The notes under the pieces are model-generated. The model was not told the origin of the DNA. It saw nothing but the letters and a program-made list of their open reading frames with translations, and made no database searches. Positions 1 through 5,148 of a stretch of DNA of 11,114 bases are shown in pieces (the first letter of the stretch is position 1; each line of letters opens with the position of its first letter). The position numbers and the translations under genes are program-made. Origin of the DNA: an uncultured bacterium. Its GTDB lineage: Bacteria; Bacillota; Clostridia; Lachnospirales; Lachnospiraceae. Location: assembly GCA_946061355.1 (NCBI GenBank), contig CAMGRE010000071.1, positions 1-11,114 of the forward strand. Reading direction: 5' to 3'.

Positions 1-122
1 ATTTCGTGAATATCTTGCAGGAAATCTTTCATAATTCGACATTCCTCATTCTCTTCTTTTGTCTTAAGAATTGTTCTTATTTTCTTCTGTACTTCCTGTA
101 TTTCCTGGATTTTTCTTTTCAT
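1..122 (-). CDS. Partial short reading frame, unidentified
   Basis: The frame starts at ATG 122 and is still open at the left window edge, giving about 40 residues beginning MKRKIQEIQEVQKK. The visible part is rich in Lys, Glu and Gln and could form an amphipathic helix or coiled coil. I do not recognise a family. No good SD is present: the nearest purine run, GGGAG, is about 16 bases upstream. In-frame upstream codons offer no other start before a TGA. A weak promoter-like pair lies at 147-176. It follows the terminator of the CotF-like gene, so it would be a separate transcription unit. It may be a real gene cut by the window or a chance frame. Confidence 0.35.
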   Translation of the reverse strand, partial: MKRKIQEIQEVQKKIRTILKTKEENEECRIMKDFLQDIHE

Positions 123-146
123 AACACATGTAACTACGCTCCCGGG

Positions 147-176
147 AATATATAATAAGAATTTAACTCACATCAA
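147..176 (-). promoter_or_regulatory. Weak sigma-A-like promoter upstream of the left-edge frame
   Basis: Read on the minus strand, a TTGATG hexamer (171-176) and a TATATT hexamer (147-152) are separated by 18 bases. The -10 matches consensus at 5 of 6 positions and the -35 at 4 of 6. The surroundings are AT-rich, so chance matches are likely. The rest of 123-257 shows nothing else I can support. Confidence 0.3.
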
Positions 177-257
177 TATCTTGTGTTATTTTGCAAGAAC
201 ACCCCGCATATTTTGTTGTCCGGAAGAATTTTGTCGCAGATTAGCGGTTGTCAAGAC

Positions 258-293
258 AAAAAAGGACTGCTGCAAAAATTCTGCAGCAGCCCC
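258..293 (-). terminator. Rho-independent terminator after the CotF-like gene
   Basis: On the minus strand, GGGCTGCTGCA (292-282) pairs with TGCAGCAGTCC (274-264), giving an 11-bp stem with one G-U pair and a 7-base loop. It is followed directly by six T residues (263-258). It sits about 30 bases after the stop of the CotF-like gene, the expected place for its transcript end. Confidence 0.9.
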
Positions 294-323
294 GTTTCCC
301 ATGTTCCCTTACTTTTTAAGATG

Positions 324-782
324 TTATGCCATTCCGTTTGCCTGCTTATATTTGTACAACATCTCCGCATGATTCTGCTCCTCGATCTGGATGTCGGCAA
401 GGAGCTTGCGCACATCGGAATTGCCGCAGGTAAACACATTGGTATTATACTCGGAGGACACCATCTTCTCCGTTCCGATGCAGTCCGTCGCCAGGAAACA
501 GTCGTTCTGCTTCTGTTCTGAGTTGGTCATCGCATCATACGTCGCCTTCGGTGTGTAGCTCTTTCCGTCGGAATCGTTGCAGTTGCAGGAAGGCACGGTT
601 CCTTTCAGCACCTGTCCAAGGGAATCATAGTGCTTCTGTTCTTCCTTCCGCAGTCTCTCAAACAGACTCTTAAGCTCTGTATCATGAGCCTGCTCTCCGT
701 ACTTCTCATACTTCTTGATGCACATCTGCTCCTGCGTCTGCAGGTCTCTCATGGTCGTGGTTTCTTTTTCTGTCAAGATCAT
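324..782 (-). CDS. CotF-like spore coat / ferritin-like protein
   Basis: This 152-residue protein fits the CotF-type ferritin-like families of clostridia, which are soluble helical proteins often linked to the spore coat. Two helical segments carry E-E-x-x-H patterns: EEQKH near residues 47-51 and EEQNH near 135-139. This is the spacing of carboxylate/His positions in ferritin-like bundles. A small Cys cluster (CNC, residues 66-68) and further Cys at 95, 101 and 119 lie in the middle part, an unusual number for a short coat protein. The ATG at 782 has a GAGGTG SD seven bases upstream, which supports this start over Met11. The gene has its own possible promoter (841-870) and a strong terminator (258-293). 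The SD overlaps the 3' arm of a perfect inverted repeat (793-828). The exact function, structural or metal-related, cannot be told from sequence alone. Confidence 0.75.
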   Translation of the reverse strand: MILTEKETTTMRDLQTQEQMCIKKYEKYGEQAHDTELKSLFERLRKEEQKHYDSLGQVLKGTVPSCNCNDSDGKSYTPKATYDAMTNSEQKQNDCFLATDCIGTEKMVSSEYNTNVFTCGNSDVRKLLADIQIEEQNHAEMLYKYKQANGMA

Positions 783-792
783 ATTGCTTCAC

Positions 793-828
793 CTCATACT
801 GAATTTTTCTTTACCCTCTCAGTATGAG
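793..828 (-). promoter_or_regulatory. Perfect 10-bp inverted repeat overlapping the SD of the CotF-like gene
   Basis: In the minus-strand RNA, CTCATACTGA (828-819) pairs perfectly with TCAGTATGAG (802-793) across a 16-base loop. The GAG at the end of the 3' arm is the first part of the SD GAGGTG, so the closed hairpin would hide half of the SD. If the promoter at 841-870 is used, the hairpin lies almost at the 5' end of the mRNA. It could instead be a DNA operator. Confidence 0.65.
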
Positions 829-840
829 CTTTTTCTCCGC

Positions 841-870
841 ACAATATGTATCAGAAAATGTGAATTTCAA
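841..870 (-). promoter_or_regulatory. Possible promoter of the CotF-like gene
   Basis: On the minus strand, TTGAAA (870-865) and TATTGT (846-841) are separated by 18 bases. This is a passable sigma-A promoter in the 100-bp gap after the greA-like gene. I looked for sporulation sigma E or K patterns because the product resembles a coat protein, and found no convincing match. Confidence 0.4.
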
Positions 871-883
871 TCTATATCACGCA

Positions 884-1387
884 TCAAAAACTGCGTATTT
901 TATCCTGGGAATCGTCAACCGTCTTGATAATCTTGCGGATCACCATAAAATAACTATAGTTATCGTTCACTTTAACCTCGACGCGATCGCCCTCCTTGTG
1001 TCCCATCAGCGCCTTTCCCACCGGAGATTCGATGCTGATCAGATTGTGAAGTGAGTCACCGCGCACCGTTGTGACGATCCGGTATGTCTCCACGGTATTG
1101 TCCTCCTCGATGAGCACCTCGACCGTATTGTTCATGCCGACCTCATCCTCCTGCGAGGAATCATCGATCACCTCCGCCGTACGGATCATTCTCTCGAGAT
1201 ACCGGATACGGCTCTCATTCTTATTCTTCTCCCTCTTTGCCGCATGATACTCAAAATTTTCGCTGAGATCGCCGTGCGCCCTGGTCTCCTTGACATCCTC
1301 CAGCAGCTGCTTGCGCAGCGTAACCTTGCGATATTCGATCTCCTCCTGCATCTTCTGCACATCTGACTTTGTCAATTTGTCGTACAT
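884..1387 (-). CDS. GreA/GreB-family transcript cleavage factor
   Basis: This 167-residue protein has the two-domain Gre layout. The N-terminal coiled coil (residues 7-75) carries the tip motif HGDLSENFEYHAAK, including the acidic D40 and E43 that support RNA cleavage in the RNA polymerase secondary channel. The C-terminal FKBP-like domain (about 85-155) has the family signature SPVGKALMGHKEGD. Gre factors rescue backtracked polymerase. It overlaps the M14 gene by 16 bases and its AGGAGG SD lies within that gene, 12 bases from the ATG. It is therefore the last gene of the 4989-884 operon and probably translationally coupled. The main greA of Firmicutes is usually elsewhere, commonly near lysS, so this may be a second Gre-type paralogue. 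No symbol is assigned for that reason. Confidence 0.9.
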   Translation of the reverse strand: MYDKLTKSDVQKMQEEIEYRKVTLRKQLLEDVKETRAHGDLSENFEYHAAKREKNKNESRIRYLERMIRTAEVIDDSSQEDEVGMNNTVEVLIEEDNTVETYRIVTTVRGDSLHNLISIESPVGKALMGHKEGDRVEVKVNDNYSYFMVIRKIIKTVDDSQDKIRSF

Positions 1388-2415
1388 GTTTCCGTCAATC
1401 CTCCTATGAGTATCCCGAGATTGCGCCGGTAGATCTCATCAAATTGTGAGATGGGCAGAGGATTCTCTCCAAGCCCCGCCTCTATCGTATATCCCGGTCT
1501 GTTGTAATCCTGGATAAACCAGTCCTTGTATCCTGCATTGCCTGATGCTGCCGGCGTCTCCTGAAGCGCATAGCCGCTTGATTCTGCGAACGCTTCCGCA
1601 ATCTCGCGGGAGCACTCCGGCTCGTAATCTTTGTATTTCCAGTAAATGACTTCTCCCTGAGTATGATAGCACAAAATCAGCCGGAAGTCACTTCGCAGCG
1701 TCAATTCATAGACTGCCACGCTCTCCGGCGCGGTGAGCGGACCACTGCCCACATAATCCCTGGGTGCAGGCTTTGTAAAGCCCTGACTGTACTTGATCTC
1801 CTTCGCCAGTTCCCATCCTGCCGGAAACTGGAGATTTAAGTCCACTCCGTCAATATTTGCCTTCCATCCGTCCGGGAAAGGGATGTCCGGATAATTCGCC
1901 GCAATCTGCGCTGCTCTGGCATAGTATTCTCCTTCGCTCAGTGCTCCTGTCACGAGATCCACCCCGTCCGGATTCACGAGCGGAACAAGATACAGTGCCG
2001 TCTTGCGATATAGTTCTGAGGCGGGCGGCCAGATCACGTTTTCCCGGTCCTGCTGCGCGCTGCCGCCCCCGGCGCTGTCCTGCGGCATCGTGCCATTCTG
2101 TGCGCTGCCGCCCCCGGCGCTGCCCTGCGGCATCACACTGTCCTGCGCCACCGCACGGATATATTCCTCCGCAAATTTAAGTAGCATGGGCGTCGTGATC
2201 CACTCATTCGCATGGAAAGACGCATTGTAAAATACCTGCCTCTCCCCGGTACCGATCTTTAACATCCAGATCTCCCTGCCCATCACACTTTTGCCGATAC
2301 TGAGCCGTTCCACGAACGGATACTCCTCCGCAAGCTTCCGGATGACATCTTCCGTCAGACTGCTCGTATAGGGAACATCGGTGGGGACAATGGGATCAGA
2401 TGAAAATAAAGACAT
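1372..2415 (-). CDS. M14 zinc peptidase, gamma-D-glutamyl-diaminopimelate endopeptidase type
   Basis: With the preferred start at 2415 the product is 347 residues. M14 features are complete. Zinc ligands are H68 and E71 (FHANE) and H251 (CYHTQGE), the NPDG motif is at 148-151, and the catalytic Glu is E312 in YTIEAGLGENP. The GVDLN motif continues with LQFPAGW in place of the Asn-Arg-Asn of classical carboxypeptidases. That is typical of bacterial enzymes cutting gamma-D-Glu-diaminopimelate bonds in peptidoglycan peptides. No signal peptide or LysM domain is seen, so a cytoplasmic role in muropeptide recycling, or in the mother cell or spore, is an inference. ATG 2415 has AGGAG six bases upstream. 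The longer frame from 2445 has no SD. A 45-bp tandem repeat adds a Gly/Ser/Gln-rich insert at residues 91-122, between the zinc motif and the NPDG strand. Confidence 0.85.
   Translation of the reverse strand: MSLFSSDPIVPTDVPYTSSLTEDVIRKLAEEYPFVERLSIGKSVMGREIWMLKIGTGERQVFYNASFHANEWITTPMLLKFAEEYIRAVAQDSVMPQGSAGGGSAQNGTMPQDSAGGGSAQQDRENVIWPPASELYRKTALYLVPLVNPDGVDLVTGALSEGEYYARAAQIAANYPDIPFPDGWKANIDGVDLNLQFPAGWELAKEIKYSQGFTKPAPRDYVGSGPLTAPESVAVYELTLRSDFRLILCYHTQGEVIYWKYKDYEPECSREIAEAFAESSGYALQETPAASGNAGYKDWFIQDYNRPGYTIEAGLGENPLPISQFDEIYRRNLGILIGGLTETCTTN
2057..2146 (-). repeat. Two 45-bp tandem repeats inside the M14 gene
   Basis: Units 2057-2101 and 2102-2146 are about 80% identical, and their first 21 bases match exactly. 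They encode two copies of a MPQxSAGGGSAQ-type 15-residue unit. The length is a multiple of three, so the frame is preserved. The repeats are very GC-rich compared with the flanks. Confidence 0.85.
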
Positions 2416-2421
2416 AAAAAA

Positions 2422-2457
2422 CTCCTGCATATTCATTCTTATCATGATATGCAGGAG
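2422..2457 (-). promoter_or_regulatory. Perfect 11-bp hairpin over the M14 SD, followed by T6
   Basis: In the minus-strand RNA, CTCCTGCATAT (2457-2447) pairs with ATATGCAGGAG (2432-2422) without mismatch. Loop bases CAT and ATG can extend the stem past a one-base bulge. The SD AGGAG is the end of the 3' arm, and six U residues follow before ATG 2415. The 5' arm starts 12 bases after the reductase stop, so a ribosome ending there could open it. The same shape also resembles a weak intrinsic terminator. Coupling, attenuation, or both are possible. Confidence 0.7.
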
Positions 2458-2469
2458 ATCACGTTCTGA

Positions 2470-3999
2470 TTACACGTACTTCTTCACGATTTCCATAAAT
2501 TCATCGCCGCACTGCGAGCGGAACTGTTGATAATCCATTTCTTTAGCGCTGACGGCTCTGCCGAGCTCCGCAAAAAATTCCGGAATGACATCCGCGTACA
2601 TGACGCCGAGATCTGTGCCGAAGCGTTCCTTGCCCATCTGCTCGTTTCCATTTTCAAACACAGCAAAAGCGGGCTTCGGTCCATCCTCCGACGGTTTCAT
2701 TCCGCCGCGGAAACCGATCGCTCCGATCTGGTGTGCCGAACAGGAACCCGGACATCCCGATACGTGAAATGCCGGGAGCACGCCGTCCGCGAACTGCTCC
2801 TCCCTGATCCTGTCCACACAGGCTCTCAGGAGCTCCTGCGACTTGCCGATCCCCACCTGACAGGTCGTTGCCCCGATACAGGAGGTGGAAGTCTCGAACT
2901 GCGTCTGTGCGCCGTCCTGCGTAACCGCCAGCACTTTCTCTGCCTCATCCGCCGTCAGATTCACCACATACAGCCCCTCATCCGGGATCAGGCGAACCTC
3001 AATCTCATCCATTCCCGCTACGGTATCATACAGCTTCCCAAAGAAGTCTGTCGAAGGGCAACCGCCGATCGGATGATACCATACCGCATACAATCCTTCC
3101 TGCTTCTGCGGGATCACGCGCTTATGACTGATCTCGCCGCTGCCGGATTTCGACACTGACTTTTCCGTCACCTGCAGATCCAGACCGCCTGCTGCCAGAT
3201 TCTGCTCCAGTGTCTCTGCAAAGATCCTCTGAAGATCCTCTGCGCCCAGCGTATCCTGCAGATATCTGGTGCGGGCTTTGCCGCGGTTCTCATAATTGCC
3301 GTATTTCACAAAAATATCTACCATGGTCTTCAGCACATACAGGATCTGATCCGGCTCAACCTTCTGTGCCACTTTGACACCCATTTTAGGGTTATTGCCC
3401 AATCCGCCCGCAACATACACGGTAAAAGTCTTGTCATCCTCTGCCACAAACCCCATATCGCGGAAGGTTGCATGCGTCTCGTTCGCACTGCTGTTTTCAA
3501 AACACACCTTCAGTTTCCTGGGAAATTTCACGGTGTTAATAAAGCCGCGCAGATAATCCATCGCTTCATCCGCATACGGCAGGACATCAAACGGCTCCTG
3601 CACAAGTCCGGAGAGCGGTGTCGCCATGATACTTCTGGGATAATCCCCACCGCCGCCTCTGGTGATAATGCCGGCCTCCAGAGCCTCCTCCATCAGCGTA
3701 CAGACCTGTGCCTCCGACAAATCATGCAGTTGGATATTCTGCCCTGTCGTGATATGCACCTTCCCGATCTGATGTTTCCTGATACTGTCAGCCACAAACT
3801 TCAGCTGCTCCTTCGTGATACGTCCGCCGGTAAAACCGAGACGCAGCATACTCTGTTTTCCTCCGCGCTGTGCATAGCTGCCAAAGCCTCCGGAAAAACC
3901 CTTATATTCCGGCACGGTAACCTCTCCGCGGTAAAATTTAGATGTCATCTCACGGAATCTCTCCAGGTCCTTCCTGAATTCCTCCACATGATTCTGCAT
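2470..3999 (-). CDS. Siroheme/4Fe-4S nitrite or sulfite reductase-like protein
   Basis: The 509-residue product has the duplicated ferredoxin-like half-domain plus siroheme domain layout of the nitrite/sulfite reductase family. The cluster-siroheme Cys motif is complete: C374-x5-C380 (CIGATTC), then C416-x3-C420 (GCPGSC). N-terminal half motifs include LRLGFTGGRIT (52-62), HITTGQNIQLHDL (82-94) and the DYPRSIMATPLSG region. Family enzymes reduce nitrite to ammonia or sulfite to sulfide with six electrons. The substrate cannot be fixed here. No flavoprotein, ferredoxin, siroheme synthesis or assimilation gene is adjacent. AAGGAG lies nine bases before ATG 3999. The gene follows the SH3b gene after 24 bases and precedes the M14 gene, so all are probably one transcript. 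It is cytoplasmic, with no signal peptide. Confidence 0.9.
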   Translation of the reverse strand: MQNHVEEFRKDLERFREMTSKFYRGEVTVPEYKGFSGGFGSYAQRGGKQSMLRLGFTGGRITKEQLKFVADSIRKHQIGKVHITTGQNIQLHDLSEAQVCTLMEEALEAGIITRGGGGDYPRSIMATPLSGLVQEPFDVLPYADEAMDYLRGFINTVKFPRKLKVCFENSSANETHATFRDMGFVAEDDKTFTVYVAGGLGNNPKMGVKVAQKVEPDQILYVLKTMVDIFVKYGNYENRGKARTRYLQDTLGAEDLQRIFAETLEQNLAAGGLDLQVTEKSVSKSGSGEISHKRVIPQKQEGLYAVWYHPIGGCPSTDFFGKLYDTVAGMDEIEVRLIPDEGLYVVNLTADEAEKVLAVTQDGAQTQFETSTSCIGATTCQVGIGKSQELLRACVDRIREEQFADGVLPAFHVSGCPGSCSAHQIGAIGFRGGMKPSEDGPKPAFAVFENGNEQMGKERFGTDLGVMYADVIPEFFAELGRAVSAKEMDYQQFRSQCGDEFMEIVKKYV

Positions 4000-4023
4000 A
4001 AGGCAAATCTCCTTCTTATCTTA

Positions 4024-4989
4024 TTACTGATTCTTCTTAAGCCGCTCAATCTCAGCCTGCAGTTCATTCAGCTTCCGCATTGCCTGCTCGAGTTCCTTCT
4101 GTCTGCCCTCCGAGGACGCCGCCTCAAGCTCTGCTTCCAGCTTCTGCCGCTCCAGATATCCGGTCACCATATCAGGCTGCTCGATCTGAGTAGTATTCTC
4201 AAAATACTTGGGATCTATGTGCAGCTGATAATCTTCCTCTCTGATCACAACAGTCTTGGCTTTTCCGGGTTTCTTCCTTACCGGTTTTCTCTCATCGTCA
4301 TCCTCTTCATCAGAATCATCGTCTTCGTATTCTTCATCGGTGTCATCTTCATCATCTTCGTCATCGGCGTCATCTTCGTCATATTCTTCCTCATCTTCCA
4401 TCAGATCGCCGTCGAAGTCCTCATCCTCGTCTTCCTCATCTTCATCGTCAGGGTCACGGTCTCCCCGGATTCCTCTAAAAGTCGTCACAAGCATAACAAA
4501 CACGACAAAAATGATCGCAACAATGACTGCCGCCTTGATAAACCGCGGATTCTGATAAAACGCCCATCCTTCTTCCGGCTCGCCGGCCTCTTTCTCCGTC
4601 TGTCCGTCGTCTCCGCTTCCGTCTGCACCATCTGCAGCTGTCAGGTCTTCCTTCAGATCCACATACTTATCCGATACATAACCCGTTTTGCCGTCAAGCT
4701 CGATCTGATACCAGCCATTCTCCGCCTGTCCTGTGATCGAAACCACCTCTCCCGACTTCACCAGTTCTATCGCATCATATTCTTTCCCCGGACCGGAACG
4801 AACATTCAATGTTTCCGTGGTAATCGTTCCGCTGCCCGTCACAGGCGTCACTTTGAATTCGTCTGCCCGCACCGGAAGCACTATCAACAATAACGCTGCA
4901 CATCCGAACAGCCATCCTGCCAGGCGCCGCATCATATGATATCTATCTAAAACTATTCTTTTTCGTTTTTCCGTTTCTGCCGTTTTCAT
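4024..4989 (-). CDS. Membrane SH3b-domain protein with highly acidic cytoplasmic region
   Basis: From ATG 4989 the product is 321 residues, with GGGAGGTG seven bases upstream. A basic N-terminus and hydrophobic stretch (about 22-42) look like a signal peptide. A bacterial SH3 domain follows at about 48-112 (LNVRSGPGKEYDAI, then GWYQIELDGKTGYVSDKYV), which usually binds cell-wall material. A membrane segment at about 151-171 leads to an extremely acidic run (178-233, almost all Asp/Glu), a basic patch (234-250), and a C-terminal coiled coil (about 280-320). The inferred topology is SH3b outside and the acidic region and coiled coil inside. The gene heads the operon behind the promoter at 5073-5101 and ends with two successive TAA codons (4026-4021). 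The family is unnamed to me. A link between wall sensing and cytoplasmic partners is inference. Confidence 0.8.
   Translation of the reverse strand: MKTAETEKRKRIVLDRYHMMRRLAGWLFGCAALLLIVLPVRADEFKVTPVTGSGTITTETLNVRSGPGKEYDAIELVKSGEVVSITGQAENGWYQIELDGKTGYVSDKYVDLKEDLTAADGADGSGDDGQTEKEAGEPEEGWAFYQNPRFIKAAVIVAIIFVVFVMLVTTFRGIRGDRDPDDEDEEDEDEDFDGDLMEDEEEYDEDDADDEDDEDDTDEEYEDDDSDEEDDDERKPVRKKPGKAKTVVIREEDYQLHIDPKYFENTTQIEQPDMVTGYLERQKLEAELEAASSEGRQKELEQAMRKLNELQAEIERLKKNQ
4291..4458 (-). repeat. Low-complexity Asp/Glu-coding tract
   Basis: About 168 bases of irregular GAT/GAC/GAA/GAG codons encode residues 178-233 of the SH3b protein. The plus strand shows repeated TCATCTTC-like triplets. Such tracts expand and contract by slippage in codon units, and the antisense gives a serine-rich false frame. 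Confidence 0.85.
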
Positions 4990-5005
4990 TTCTAAACACC
5001 TCCCG

Positions 5006-5026
5006 AATATGTGTCCTGCACATATT
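5006..5026 (-). promoter_or_regulatory. 8-bp hairpin immediately upstream of the SH3b SD
   Basis: AATATGTG (5026-5019) and CACATATT (5013-5006) form a perfect stem with a five-base loop on the minus-strand RNA. The stem ends one base before the SD GGGAGGTG, so it abuts but does not hide it. Roles in mRNA stability or ribosome access are possible. Confidence 0.5.
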
Positions 5027-5072
5027 TTTCTGTGGCGATACACGACTTTATTTTAACAACCGTCTCGGATAC

Positions 5073-5101
5073 ATCTTACTTTTTTGTCAGGGCTTTGTCA
5101 A
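5073..5101 (-). promoter_or_regulatory. Sigma-A promoter of the SH3b-reductase-M14-gre operon
   Basis: On the minus strand a perfect TTGACA (5101-5096) is 17 bases from TAAGAT (5078-5073). Transcription would start near 5066, leaving a leader of about 77 bases that contains the 5006-5026 hairpin. It lies in the 159-bp gap after the kinase stop. I see no clear terminator for the kinase in that gap. Confidence 0.75.
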
Positions 5102-5148
5102 CCGTTCCGGCTGCCCCGCAGTTCCTGCCCACGGTGTCCGCTGTTGCT

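Noticed and set aside
793..830. A plus-strand terminator formed by the 10-bp inverted repeat followed by CTTTTTCT
   Set aside because: There is no plus-strand gene to terminate. The placement over the minus-strand SD explains the repeat better.
2416..2445. ATG 2445 as the start of the M14 gene
   Set aside because: It has no SD and lies in the hairpin loop. ATG 2415 follows AGGAG by six bases.
4256..4555. A plus-strand serine-rich frame
   Set aside because: It is the antisense reading of the Asp/Glu codon tract of the SH3b gene.
3472..4893. A plus-strand frame of 473 codons antisense to the reductase and SH3b genes
   Set aside because: It lies opposite two genes with clear motifs, has no SD support, and its composition (Leu/Ile/His/Arg-rich) is that of an antisense shadow.
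4990..5043. GTG at 5043 as the start of the SH3b gene
   Set aside because: It would place the 5006-5026 hairpin and the strong SD inside the coding region. ATG 4989 has an ideal SD at seven bases.
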